Source: Odoribacter sp.
GTDB lineage: Bacteria; Bacteroidota; Bacteroidia; Bacteroidales; Prolixibacteraceae
Assembly (NCBI GenBank): GCA_013824715.1
Contig: PNOH01000044.1
Span: 1 to 34,444, forward strand
DNA: 34,444 nucleotides
Reading direction: 5' to 3'
Shown: positions 1 through 7,935 of the stretch, one piece after another
Layout of the letters: each line of letters starts with the position of its first letter
Position numbering within the stretch: the first letter of the stretch is position 1
Notes under the pieces: generated by a model
What the model saw: only the letters and a program-made list of their open reading frames with translations
Told to the model about the DNA's origin: nothing
The model's database searches: none
Made by a program: the position numbers and the translations under genes

Positions 1-135
1 TATAAATATAGCTATTATAGCTTGAAATTACATTGTGAAAACGATTGATAAATCTTTTGCTGTTTTTTGCTTAAAATCTATTTTTTCAAATAAGTAGGTA
101 CGCATTTCTGTGAAGAACCATGTTTCTAAAGTGAT

Positions 136-177
136 GCTCCCTTCGATACCCCGAATTCCCGGGGCTACTCAGGGAGC
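136..177. repeat. REP-like hairpin, first of an inverted pair
   Basis: The ends GCTCCCT (136-142) and AGGGAGC (171-177) are perfect inverted repeats, and the interior holds CCCC (149-152) facing GGGG (161-164), so the element can fold as a two-tier hairpin. The outer arms read GCTCCCTTCGA and CTCAGGGAGC, the reverse orientation of the element at 256-286. The sequence from 1 to 135 is AT-rich, and I see no gene or other signal in it. The hairpin may be a REP-type interspersed element; that it recurs elsewhere in the genome cannot be seen from here. Confidence 0.6.
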
Positions 178-255
178 GGTGCTGTGAACGACTGCTGTGG
201 TTGTTTTAAGCTCGAAATAAAATGTTCAAAAAAAAGTAATCAATCGCATACCAAA

Positions 256-286
256 GCTCCCTGAGCGCGAAGCAGTCGAAGGGAGC
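256..286. repeat. REP-like hairpin, second of an inverted pair
   Basis: The arms GCTCCCT (256-262) and AGGGAGC (280-286) pair perfectly around a GC-rich centre. Its outer parts match the reverse complement of the element at 136-177, so the two form a head-to-head pair about 80 bp apart, the arrangement typical of REP doublets or REPIN/BIME elements. The spacer 178-255 shows no gene. Confidence 0.6.
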
Positions 287-303
287 ATGTTAAAGGAGCG
301 GCG

Positions 304-499
<196 letters not shown>

Positions 500-985
500 C
501 TATTCTCCCTCAAAAAAGGCATCAACACCCGGATAATTGTATTTTTCACGTGCATCAGCTTCAGCCAAAAGAAAAAAATGAAGCTCAGCTTCTGCACAAA
601 CCACTCCTGAAGAATTAATCAGTCGGGATTGAATGGTTGCTGTACGTCTTTTTTGTTCAACCAATCTGGCCCGAATAGTTATTTCGCCCTGATCAATCAA
701 TAAAGGCTTTTTAAACCTGACTTTCATTTCAGCCGTCACACCAACTGTTCCGCATTTGACGTAAACTAACCAGCCGGCAATTTCATCGAGCAAAGTTGAC
801 TGTATTCCGCCATGCAATACCTTCGGATAGCTTTGCAAAATTGGGCGGGGATTCCAGTACGAAACTACTTCATCGCCGTCTTCCCAGAATTCCAGGTGCA
901 ATCCAAACTCGTTGTATGGTGAACATCCGAAACATTGATAAAGTTCCGGATCATCGTTCAGGTGAATATTTTTGATTTTTCTCAT
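500..985 (-). CDS. PaaI-type hotdog-fold thioesterase family protein
   Basis: The 161-residue protein resembles small PaaI/YiiD-type acyl-CoA thioesterases. An N-terminal CFGC motif (residues 18-21) followed by N..GL is common in this subfamily. The hotdog helix carries HGG (58-60), with D67-E68 a few residues later in LLDEIAGW; these positions usually bind and hydrolyse the acyl thioester. A beta-strand run with V.F.KPL follows. No signal peptide or membrane segment is visible, so it should be cytosolic. It is transcribed divergently from the nucleoside phosphorylase gene at 1062. A TATTTTTG box sits only a few bases upstream of its ATG. Substrate unknown. Confidence 0.8.
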   Translation of the reverse strand: MRKIKNIHLNDDPELYQCFGCSPYNEFGLHLEFWEDGDEVVSYWNPRPILQSYPKVLHGGIQSTLLDEIAGWLVYVKCGTVGVTAEMKVRFKKPLLIDQGEITIRARLVEQKRRTATIQSRLINSSGVVCAEAELHFFLLAEADAREKYNYPGVDAFFEGE

Positions 986-991
986 GTTTTA

Positions 992-999
992 CAAAAATA
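992..999 (-). promoter_or_regulatory. possible -7 box of the thioesterase gene
   Basis: Read on the minus strand this is TATTTTTG, an exact match to the Bacteroidota TAnnTTTG -7 element. It lies only 6 bases from the ATG at 985, implying a very short or absent leader, and I see no good TTG at the expected -33 position. It may be a chance match in AT-rich DNA. Confidence 0.3.
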
Positions 1000-1061
1000 A
1001 TTTAAAATCATTGACTTTTAGCTTCATTATACCTAGATTAGGCAGTCTAAAAAATTTTAAA

Positions 1062-1931
1062 ATGATCCGGTTGTCCGAACTTATTATAAATGCTGACGGA
1101 AGTATCTTCCATCTTCACCTCAAACCTGAACAAATTGCCGATGACATCATTCTGGTCGGCGACCCCGGAAGGGTTGAACTGATTGCGAAACTACTTACCG
1201 ATATTGAATTTCAGGTGCAGAACCGCGAATTTGTTTCAACTACCGGTAAATACAATCAACAGCGCATCACCATTATCTCAACCGGCATAGGAACCGACAA
1301 CATTGATATTGTAGTCAACGAATTGGACGCTTTGGCAAACATTAACCTGTTGACACGCGAAATCAACCCGATTCACCGAAAACTGAATTTCGTCCGAATT
1401 GGTACTTCCGGTGGATTGCAGGATTTTCTGGGCATTAATTCGTTTGTTATTTCACAAAAAGCCATCGGATTTGACGGTTTGCTAAATTTCTATGCCAACC
1501 GTGATTCGGTTTCTGATTTACCTTTTGAGGAAGCGTTTAAACAACACACCGGATGGGGCAACCAATTAACATCGCCTTACGTGGTTGATTGTTCCGAAAA
1601 TTTACTTGTAAGAGTTCATAAGGATGACACTATTTTAGGAGTTACCATTTCTGCCCCTGGATTTTACGGACCTCAGGGCAGAGTACTCCGGTTACCTTTA
1701 GCTGATGCCAATCTGAACGAAAAGATTGAATCATTCGCGTTTGAAGGATATAAAATCACCAATTTCGAAATGGAATGTTCGGCCATTTACGGATTGTCGA
1801 AGCTACTTGGCCACGAATCGCTTACTATCTGCCTGATAATTGCTAACCGGGTGAAAAAGGAAACAAGCCCGGATTATCATCAGGCGATGGAGACTTTGAT
1901 TAAGCTTGTACTTGACCGCCTCACCAGTTAA
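1062..1931 (+). CDS. nucleoside phosphorylase, uridine phosphorylase-like
   Basis: This belongs to the PNP/UDP phosphorylase family, which splits nucleosides with phosphate into base and ribose-1-phosphate. Visible family motifs are LVGDPGRVE near the start (phosphate site), RIGTSGGLQ in the middle, and NFEMECSAIYG near the C-terminus, where the paired Glu residues around Met normally contact ribose. I take the ATG at 1062 (MIRLSEL, 289 residues). The upstream ATG at 972 in the same frame would add 30 non-conserved residues and overlap the divergent thioesterase gene. The EMECSA box and overall look favour uridine phosphorylase over purine phosphorylase, without certainty. It is followed after 11 bp by the next gene, likely one transcript. 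Confidence 0.85.
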   Translation: MIRLSELIINADGSIFHLHLKPEQIADDIILVGDPGRVELIAKLLTDIEFQVQNREFVSTTGKYNQQRITIISTGIGTDNIDIVVNELDALANINLLTREINPIHRKLNFVRIGTSGGLQDFLGINSFVISQKAIGFDGLLNFYANRDSVSDLPFEEAFKQHTGWGNQLTSPYVVDCSENLLVRVHKDDTILGVTISAPGFYGPQGRVLRLPLADANLNEKIESFAFEGYKITNFEMECSAIYGLSKLLGHESLTICLIIANRVKKETSPDYHQAMETLIKLVLDRLTS

Positions 1932-1942
1932 TACATCAACCA

Positions 1943-2809
1943 ATGAACGAAAACAAACTGGATTTACTGATTACACTGCTTGACGATCCCGATGATTCAG
2001 TCTTTCAACCGGTTTTGGAGGAAATCCTGAAGGCTGACGTATCTGTAGTTGATCATCTGGAGCACATCTGGGAAACCAGTTTGGATGAACTGGTTCAAAA
2101 ACGAATCGAGCTAATCATTCAGCAGATACAGTTTAACGATGCCAAAAAGAAAATAAAAAGTTGGGCCAATGAGCAAGCCATTGATTTGTTTGATGGTTTT
2201 TTCCTGATTTCGCGACACCAGTTTCCTGAATTAAAACTAAAATCAATCCAGGTTCAATTGGACAATATCAGGAAAGACATTTGGCTCGAATTCCGAAATT
2301 CGTTGACATCACTTGAGAAGATCACCATACTCAATCATATTGTTTTTGATCATTACCGTTTTAAAATTGACCGGAAAAATCCAGATTCGCCAAATCTTTG
2401 TTATATAAACCGGATTCTGGAATCAAGAAAAGGAAATCCGGTTTCCTTAACCATTTTATACACTCTGATAGCAAGATCACTCAAGCTTCCAGTTCATTAT
2501 ATAGATATTCCGAATGGTCCATTGGTTGGTTATTTCGATCAGGCAATAGCCCGTTTGGCTCATGGAGATGACTACGGAAATTCAGTTCTCTTTTATATTA
2601 ATCCATCGAACAAAGGCGCTATTATTGGCCCCAGAGAAGTTGATTACATCCAGCCTGTCAGAGAAATGACAAACAAGGCAAAACTAACAGAACCATGTGC
2701 CGACCGGATTATAATCAAACGGTTACTCGAAAAACTCATTTTTGCTTATAGCCAGGCTGGCGCTACTGACAAGGTTTCTGATTTGAGCAAAATTGCAGGA
2801 ATACTTTAG
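1943..2809 (+). CDS. SirB1/transglutaminase-like superfamily protein
   Basis: The 288-residue protein has a helical N-terminal half and a C-terminal half with the signature NRILESRKGNPVSLTILYTLIARSL followed by LPVHYIDIPNG. That pattern is typical of the Transglut_core2/SirB1 (YchA-like) family, whose members keep a transglutaminase-like fold but often lack the catalytic triad. The S in GNPVSL stands where a classical transglutaminase would have its Cys, so enzymatic activity is doubtful. No signal peptide is seen. It lies 11 bp after the phosphorylase gene. The biological role of this family is poorly defined. Confidence 0.75.
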   Translation: MNENKLDLLITLLDDPDDSVFQPVLEEILKADVSVVDHLEHIWETSLDELVQKRIELIIQQIQFNDAKKKIKSWANEQAIDLFDGFFLISRHQFPELKLKSIQVQLDNIRKDIWLEFRNSLTSLEKITILNHIVFDHYRFKIDRKNPDSPNLCYINRILESRKGNPVSLTILYTLIARSLKLPVHYIDIPNGPLVGYFDQAIARLAHGDDYGNSVLFYINPSNKGAIIGPREVDYIQPVREMTNKAKLTEPCADRIIIKRLLEKLIFAYSQAGATDKVSDLSKIAGIL

Positions 2810-2874
2810 TGTTCAGGTAAAGCGATTTATTCTTCATAACAGATTACAGTTTAAAATAAAGACATGACAGAAAC

Positions 2875-3609
2875 ATGAAACTAAAAGCATTCCATAAATT
2901 TTCGTACGGATTGTACATTATTGCCTCAGAGCACCTGGGTAAAAAAGCCGGATACATTGCCAATACAACTTTTCAGGTTACATCGGAACCACCTCAAGTG
3001 GCCATTTCCTGTCACAAGAACAATCAAACTGCAGAAGTAATTCTCAGTTCAGGTGTCTTTTCTGTATCCGTTTTGAAGAAAGAAGTCAATATGAAAATCA
3101 TTGGCGATTTTGGGTTTTCCACTTCAGGAGAAATTGACAAATTTGCTGGCGTGAAATACTTCAAAGGTCAATCCGGCGCTCCGATTGTTATTGACAGCTC
3201 GGTAGCCTGGTTCGATTGTAAAGTGATGAAATCTGTTGATTTGGGAACGCATTACCTGATTATAGGAGAAGTCCTTGATTCAGACGAAATCTCCGGCGAA
3301 GATCCACTGACTTACCAGCACTACCGCGAAAAATATAAAATGTATTCGCCCAAAAATTCACCAACCTACATCGAAAAATCAAAGCTGGAGGAAGAATTAC
3401 CTTCCGTTTCTGAACTATCGGCTGAACCGGAGCATAAGCATGTTTTTGACGGAGAAAGCTATGTGTGCGTGATCTGTGGATTCACTTACAATCCGGAAGA
3501 AGGCGATCCATCCATCGGAATTCCTCCCGGAACCCGCTTCGAAGATTTACCTGAAGATTACAAATGCCCGATCTGCAACGCCTCGAAAGAGTACTTTAAG
3601 AAAGTATAG
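2875..3609 (+). CDS. flavin reductase-rubredoxin fusion (high-molecular-weight rubredoxin)
   Basis: Residues 1-165 form a flavin reductase-like FMN-binding domain ([44 protein letters not shown]). After an acidic linker (residues 170-190) comes a complete rubredoxin: C198-x2-C201 and C231-x2-C234 hold one iron, with the usual [11 protein letters not shown] and [16 protein letters not shown] segments. This layout is known from Moorella Hrb, which uses NAD(P)H to reduce flavodiiron proteins that remove oxygen or NO; that partner is not in this window. It is probably cytosolic. The ATG at 2875 starts the flavin reductase domain correctly. It fits an anaerobe with oxygen- or NO-detoxification needs. 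Confidence 0.9.
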   Translation: MKLKAFHKFSYGLYIIASEHLGKKAGYIANTTFQVTSEPPQVAISCHKNNQTAEVILSSGVFSVSVLKKEVNMKIIGDFGFSTSGEIDKFAGVKYFKGQSGAPIVIDSSVAWFDCKVMKSVDLGTHYLIIGEVLDSDEISGEDPLTYQHYREKYKMYSPKNSPTYIEKSKLEEELPSVSELSAEPEHKHVFDGESYVCVICGFTYNPEEGDPSIGIPPGTRFEDLPEDYKCPICNASKEYFKKV

Positions 3610-3646
3610 AAAGAGTGATCAGTCTCAGTAATCAGAGTAATTCATA

Positions 3647-3744
3647 GTCATTTGCTTCGCGTCATTTGTAGTCATTCATTGCTGACTCACCAAGCATATG
3701 TTATAACAAAATGACTATTGAATGACCCAATGACAATAAATGAC
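3647..3744. repeat. inverted tract of GTCATT repeats
   Basis: The left arm (3647-3680) repeats GTCATT three times; the right arm (3710-3744) repeats AATGAC four times. The arms are imperfect inverted repeats around a 29-bp centre, so the 98-bp tract can form a long, mismatched hairpin. It fills most of the gap between the rubredoxin fusion gene and aguB. It could act as a transcription end for the upstream gene, but it lacks a compact GC stem followed by a T-run. Confidence 0.55.
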
Positions 3745-3785
3745 CAGTCCGAGCACTGAACCTGGAACCATTTCAATCATTTAAT

Positions 3786-3793
3786 TATTTTTG
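3786..3793 (+). promoter_or_regulatory. possible -7 promoter box upstream of aguB
   Basis: TATTTTTG is an exact match to the Bacteroidota TAnnTTTG -7 element, 23 bases upstream of the aguB ATG. The -33 region shows only a weak TGG/TTG-like match. The implied leader is short. Confidence 0.45.
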
Positions 3794-3816
3794 TATCTCA
3801 AAATCATAGAAACAGC

Positions 3817-4704
3817 ATGGAAAACAAGAACTACAACATCGCTTTAATCCAGATTTCATTGGATGCAACTCCTCATGTGAACCTGAAGAAGTGCATGGAA
3901 TGGATCGGGAAAGCGGCGCAACAAGGTGCGAATGTGGTTTGTTTACCCGAATTATACAGTTCGTTCTACTTTTGCCAGAGCGAAAATCACGATTATTTTG
4001 ATTTGGCAGAGCCTTTACACAGCGATTCATACCAAGCCTTCAGTGCTTTGGCTGCAGCACTGGGTATTGTCGTAATTGTTCCCTTCTTCGAACGCCGCGC
4101 ATCAGGGTTGTATCACAATTCAGCCTACATTATTGATACGGACGGATATGAAGCAGGATTATACCGTAAAATGCACATTCCTGACGATCCGGGCTACTAC
4201 GAAAAATTTTATTTCACTCCCGGTGATATCGGGTTTAAAGCGTTTGACACCAAAGTTGGTAAAATCGGAACTTTGATTTGCTGGGACCAGTGGTATCCTG
4301 AAGGAGCAAGGATTACTGCCTTGCAGGGAGCCGAAGTGCTCTTCTACCCCACTGCCATTGGCTGGCACCCTGCTGAAAAAGAACAATACGGAAAAAAACA
4401 ATACGAAGCCTGGCAAATTGTTCAAAGAGGACATGCTGTTGCCAACGGAATTTTTGTTGCGGCCTGCAACCGCGTAGGATTCGAAAAACCGGTTGAATCG
4501 TCGGCCGGAATCGAATTCTGGGGAGCTTCGTTTATTGCCGGTCCACAAGGCGAAATTCTTGCTCAAGCCTCACACGATCAGGAAGAAATCATCCTGGCCG
4601 AGGTAGATCTCACCCTGATGGAAGATGTACGTCGCAACTGGCCTTTCCTGCGCGACAGAAGGATAGATGCCTATGGTGATATAATGAAGAGGTTTATTGA
4701 TTGA
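3817..4704 (+). CDS. aguB: N-carbamoylputrescine amidohydrolase
   Basis: This nitrilase-superfamily enzyme hydrolyses N-carbamoylputrescine to putrescine, CO2 and ammonia, the last step of the agmatine route. The catalytic triad is visible: E45 in LPELY, K118 in YRKMHIPDDPGYYEKFYFTPGD and C155 in GTLICWDQWYPEGAR. The 295-residue length and the PEGAR and YPTAIGWHP segments match plant and bacterial AguB. The partner enzyme, agmatine deiminase, is encoded about 2 kb downstream on the same strand, and the block between them looks inserted or rearranged. A possible promoter box lies at 3786. It is cytosolic. Confidence 0.93.
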   Translation: MENKNYNIALIQISLDATPHVNLKKCMEWIGKAAQQGANVVCLPELYSSFYFCQSENHDYFDLAEPLHSDSYQAFSALAAALGIVVIVPFFERRASGLYHNSAYIIDTDGYEAGLYRKMHIPDDPGYYEKFYFTPGDIGFKAFDTKVGKIGTLICWDQWYPEGARITALQGAEVLFYPTAIGWHPAEKEQYGKKQYEAWQIVQRGHAVANGIFVAACNRVGFEKPVESSAGIEFWGASFIAGPQGEILAQASHDQEEIILAEVDLTLMEDVRRNWPFLRDRRIDAYGDIMKRFID

Positions 4705-4711
4705 AAAAAAT

Positions 4712-4750
4712 TTAAAAAACGGAATTGAAATAGTAAATCATGCAGCCTAA
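4712..4750 (+). pseudogene. remnant: last 12 codons of a second MNT nucleotidyltransferase gene
   Basis: Starting 7 bases after the aguB stop, the DNA reads LKNGIEIVNHAA and then a stop, nearly the same as the C-terminus LKTGIEIVNYAA of the MNT protein encoded at 6433-6750. At DNA level 4711-4750 and 6711-6750 agree at about 34 of 40 positions, and the stretch GGAATTGAAATAGTAAAT is identical. There is no start codon and no remaining domain, so this is a relic of a duplicated gene or of a rearrangement. It precedes the DUF4395 gene by 21 bp. Confidence 0.75.
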
Positions 4751-4771
4751 TGTTCTCCTAAAAATAAATTT

Positions 4772-5434
4772 ATGAAAAACATCATCAGATTTGGCGAAAA
4801 TGTTCCCGGATATAATATTTTGGTTTTGAACGAGCGGGAAGTCAGAGCCGCAGCGGGTATCCTGTTTTTATTTACATATTCGGCCCTGCTGGCAATAGTT
4901 TTCAAGGGTTACTTCCCTCTGATTAAGTATTTGATCACTGGTTTTCTAATTGACTTTATAATCAGGGTGTTCATTAATCCCAAATTCGCCCCCACCCTAA
5001 TTTTAGGCAGGCTGATCGTGAAAAACCAAACTCCTGAATACGTTGGGGCAGCGCAGAAGAAATTTGCCTGGATCATTGGAGTTGTTCTGGCTGCCACCAT
5101 GTTTATCCTGATGGTAATTGTCAATTCGTATAGCCCGATAACTGGTATTGTCTGCCTCATTTGCCTCATTTTATTGTTTTTCGAGTCGGTATTTGGCATT
5201 TGCCTGGGGTGTAAATTTTATACCTTGTTTTACAAGGAAAAAGCACAATACTGCCCGGGAGAGATTTGCGAATTGAAAGACCGACAGCCCATTCAAAAAA
5301 TTTCAGGTTCCCAACTACTTATTCTTCTTGGTTTTATCGTTCTCTTGGTTCTTTTGATTGTATTCTTCCACGAAATATTTAGTATCAGGCCGTTTGACCT
5401 GTTTGGTCTGGAAAGCCATGCAGCAGCGAAATAA
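4772..5434 (+). CDS. DUF4395 family integral membrane protein
   Basis: The 220-residue protein starts with a short soluble piece ending in LNEREVRAAAGI, characteristic of DUF4395, followed by about four or five hydrophobic segments (roughly residues 30-48, 52-66, 98-118, 122-140 and 182-202). A conserved-looking FGICLGCKFY motif holds two Cys, spaced CLGC, at the end of the fourth segment, and a further Cys pair occurs in YCPGEIC. The four Cys could form a thiol or metal site facing one side of the membrane, but this is inference. No function is established for the family. It is separated by only 9 bp from the next gene, suggesting cotranscription. Confidence 0.8.
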   Translation: MKNIIRFGENVPGYNILVLNEREVRAAAGILFLFTYSALLAIVFKGYFPLIKYLITGFLIDFIIRVFINPKFAPTLILGRLIVKNQTPEYVGAAQKKFAWIIGVVLAATMFILMVIVNSYSPITGIVCLICLILLFFESVFGICLGCKFYTLFYKEKAQYCPGEICELKDRQPIQKISGSQLLILLGFIVLLVLLIVFFHEIFSIRPFDLFGLESHAAAK

Positions 5435-5443
5435 TTCCTGAAA

Positions 5444-6274
5444 ATGAGAAGGATAATCGGATTTTTTATCTTGTTTACAGCATTTTCATGCAGCAAACCT
5501 AAGCCTGAAGGATTGATCCTGAAGATTCGTTATCAGCCGGAAAAAACATACAGTATTTCAACCATCAGGGGAACCGAAACCATAATTACCTATTCGGGAG
5601 AGGATTTTGCCATGCGAAAACTGAAAAGCATGCGTGTCAAAAATCCCACGATTTCGAAGGTGAAAACCAAAACCGATACGGAGTTGGTAACCGGTAAAAG
5701 TTCGGCAGACAAAAGCTTTCCGGTTAGCTTAACCTATAAAAAAACAATGAGTCTCAACGGAAAAAATGAAATTCCGGAAGGTACTGTAATACATGGTGAA
5801 ATCTCAGGAGAATCTATGCCAACCTTCAGCAAGGTAATCTCCGGCACGCTTGACTTTGATCAGAAAACCCAGCTTCTGCAAATGGTTCGGAACACCTTCA
5901 CGCAATTTGATTTTCCGGAAAAGAGACTTAAAATCGGTGATCAATTCTCTGCAGATCGTCCTGTTTCGATCCCCATGGAAGGTTCGGTCATCGAAACGGT
6001 AGTTACCACAACCTACAAACTGATTGGAATCAAAAACAACCTGGCACAATTCGAGCTCAGCCAAAGTTACCTGATGACGCCTAAAATAATGGACAATTCT
6101 TTTAAAGGCAGTGGCAGCGGAAAAGGTGAGTTAAGCTACGACATCGGGAACAGCCTGGTTACGGACTACACAATCAAGACGGAACTGGTCATGAATAAAA
6201 AACTCGATTATTTTGAGTTCGACCTGAAAACCATCAATGAATTAAGCCAGACCACACAAATAGTCAAACAGTAA
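5444..6274 (+). CDS. predicted lipoprotein of unknown function
   Basis: The 276-residue protein opens with a short signal peptide (MRRIIGFFILFTAFSC) whose Cys at residue 16 fits a relaxed Bacteroidota lipobox; the next residues are SKPKPEG. The mature part looks beta-rich, with Thr/Ser/Lys-rich strands and no obvious enzyme motif. It is 9 bp downstream of the DUF4395 gene. I do not recognise the family with certainty. It probably sits in the inner or outer membrane facing the periplasm, since the residues after the Cys lack the acidic surface-export signature. It has no visible link to agmatine metabolism. Confidence 0.65.
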   Translation: MRRIIGFFILFTAFSCSKPKPEGLILKIRYQPEKTYSISTIRGTETIITYSGEDFAMRKLKSMRVKNPTISKVKTKTDTELVTGKSSADKSFPVSLTYKKTMSLNGKNEIPEGTVIHGEISGESMPTFSKVISGTLDFDQKTQLLQMVRNTFTQFDFPEKRLKIGDQFSADRPVSIPMEGSVIETVVTTTYKLIGIKNNLAQFELSQSYLMTPKIMDNSFKGSGSGKGELSYDIGNSLVTDYTIKTELVMNKKLDYFEFDLKTINELSQTTQIVKQ

Positions 6275-6308
6275 AAAAGATATCCGGAGAATTTCATATT
6301 TTTGATTG

Positions 6309-6454
6309 ATGGAAAATGAAAAGTTTGATATAAAAAAAAATTTAATCATTGGATTGACACGTCTGACAAGGATTATAAAACAATGATTCATCTTTTCGAA
6401 GTAAAAGATTATCATTTTAAAGAACTTAGATCATGGATAAAGAAGATGCTATAA
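6309..6454 (+). pseudogene. decayed HEPN-domain toxin gene
   Basis: The ATG at 6309 opens MENEKFDIKK and then runs into a 9-A tract (6332-6340), where the frame is lost. One base later in phase the DNA reads HWIDTSDKDYKTMIHLFEVKDYHF, the typical N-terminal helix of HEPN proteins. It then jumps directly to KELRSWIKKML and a stop at 6452-6454, which resembles a HEPN C-terminus. The central part, where the conserved Arg-x4-6-His RNase motif normally lies, is missing. The stop overlaps the start of the MNT gene by 22 bp, the usual HEPN-MNT gene order. So both a one-base frameshift and an internal deletion have inactivated it. Confidence 0.7.
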
Positions 6455-6750
6455 AAATTGCAGAACGATACATCTCTCTGGTTGGCAAGAAGTATAAGAT
6501 TGAAAATGCTATACTTTTTGGGTCGTTTGCCAAGGGAACAAATCATATTGATAGCGATATCGATTTAGCGATTGTTTTTACATCAATCGACGATATCATT
6601 GATTTGCAGATAGAACTGATGAAAATGAGAACTGACGATGACCTTTTAATCGAACCACATCCGTTCAGAGTAATTGATTTTAAAATTTCCAATCCTGTTG
6701 TATCTGAAATATTGAAAACCGGAATTGAAATAGTAAATTACGCAGCCTGA
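6433..6750 (+). CDS. MNT-type minimal nucleotidyltransferase (MntA-like antitoxin)
   Basis: The 105-residue protein has the polymerase-beta nucleotidyltransferase core: LFGSFAKG (G30-S31) followed by DSDIDLAIV, with D42 and D44 as metal ligands. Such small MNT proteins are usually antitoxins that adenylylate a neighbouring HEPN RNase toxin. Here the upstream HEPN gene is broken, so this antitoxin is probably orphaned or serves another partner. Its ATG lies inside the HEPN remnant's last codons, consistent with an ancestral overlapping pair. A scrap of a second copy of its 3' end is found at 4712-4750. It is 24 bp upstream of aguA. Confidence 0.85.
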   Translation: MDKEDAIKIAERYISLVGKKYKIENAILFGSFAKGTNHIDSDIDLAIVFTSIDDIIDLQIELMKMRTDDDLLIEPHPFRVIDFKISNPVVSEILKTGIEIVNYAA

Positions 6751-6774
6751 AGTACTCATAATCACAAAAACACC

Positions 6775-7818
6775 ATGACTAACATATCCCGTCATTTCCC
6801 TGCAGAGTGGGAAAAACATCAGGCAACTTTATTATCATTTCCTTATGAAGGCCGCGATTGGCCCGGAAAGTACCACGCTATCAAATGGGCATTTGTTGAA
6901 ATCATTAAAAAAATCACCACCTACGAACCTGTTATTCTGGTTCTAAAATCGGACGAACTACGCGAAAAAGTCACCGTGATGTTCGAACAGGCGCATATAG
7001 ATTTGACTCAGGTGAGCTACATCATTCATGACACCAACCGCAACTGGATGCGCGATTCGGGACCAGCCATTGTAAAAACCGCCGATGGTGGCCGCGAAGC
7101 CATTCAGTTTGGATTTACCGGATGGGCCAAATACAAAAACCACCTGAAAGATCAGGGCATTCCTGCAGCAGTAGCCAGTCATCTTGGATTACCAATTGTT
7201 CCTGCCATATACAAAAATAAACTTGTGGTTCTCGAAGGCGGTTCTATCGATGTAAATGGCTGCGGAACACTGATTACCACAGAAGAATGTTTGATGGATC
7301 CGGTTCAACAAATACGCAACAAGGGCTTCAAAAAAGAAGATTACGAAAATGTTTTTCGCGAATATTTAGGAGTTACCAACACCATCTGGCTGGGCGAAGG
7401 CATCGAAGGCGATGATACTCACGGACATGTGGACGACATTTGCCGGTTTGTAAATAGAAATACTGTTGTTGCCGTTCAGGAACCAAACACGAGTGACCAG
7501 AACCACCACAAGCTGGAAGCCAACCTCGAAATTCTAAAAAATGCGTGTTTGGAAAACGGCGAAAAACTGAATATAGTTCCCATGCCTATGCCCGGCCGCC
7601 TCGATTTCGAAGACCTCCGTTTACCAGCCAGTTACGCGAATTTCCTGGTAACCAACGGCTGTGTACTGATGCCAACCTTTAACGACAAAAACGATTACAA
7701 AGCTTTGGGTAAGTTAACCGATTTATTTCCCGGTCGCGACGTAATCGGAATCAGCGCGGTTGATTTGGTCTGGGGATTGGGAACCCTGCATTGTTTAAGC
7801 CACGAAATTGCAGAGTAA
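6775..7818 (+). CDS. aguA: agmatine deiminase
   Basis: The enzyme converts agmatine to N-carbamoylputrescine and ammonia, supplying the substrate of AguB (3817-4704). It belongs to the peptidyl-arginine-deiminase-like fold. Visible active-site motifs are NRNWMRDSGP (D94), LEGGSIDVNG (E154), GDDTHGHVDD (H216) and the C-terminal GLGTLHCLSHEIAE with the nucleophile C340. The 347-residue length is normal for the family. The gene starts 24 bp after the orphan MNT gene and ends 117 bp before the convergent permease gene. With AguB it would give arginine-decarboxylase-derived putrescine; the decarboxylase itself is not in the window. Confidence 0.93.
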   Translation: MTNISRHFPAEWEKHQATLLSFPYEGRDWPGKYHAIKWAFVEIIKKITTYEPVILVLKSDELREKVTVMFEQAHIDLTQVSYIIHDTNRNWMRDSGPAIVKTADGGREAIQFGFTGWAKYKNHLKDQGIPAAVASHLGLPIVPAIYKNKLVVLEGGSIDVNGCGTLITTEECLMDPVQQIRNKGFKKEDYENVFREYLGVTNTIWLGEGIEGDDTHGHVDDICRFVNRNTVVAVQEPNTSDQNHHKLEANLEILKNACLENGEKLNIVPMPMPGRLDFEDLRLPASYANFLVTNGCVLMPTFNDKNDYKALGKLTDLFPGRDVIGISAVDLVWGLGTLHCLSHEIAE

Positions 7819-7935
7819 TTTACGTGTTCTTGCTTTAACATTTCTTAAAATTAGCCAAGAATATTGGAATTGGCAAATTGCAGAAACTCCAGAATAAACT
7901 GTATTCTTCAATAATTCAATCCATCAGCCCTTCAA

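Noticed and set aside
972-1061. N-terminal extension of the nucleoside phosphorylase
   Set aside because: The 30 extra residues show no family similarity and overlap the divergent thioesterase gene; the ATG at 1062 fits the family.
4159-4566. 135-residue ORF on the minus strand
   Set aside because: It lies fully inside aguB, whose catalytic motifs are intact on the plus strand.
7891-7907. Terminator between aguA and the permease gene
   Set aside because: AGAATA/TATTCT can pair, but the stem is six A/T-rich pairs without a T-run; too weak to call.
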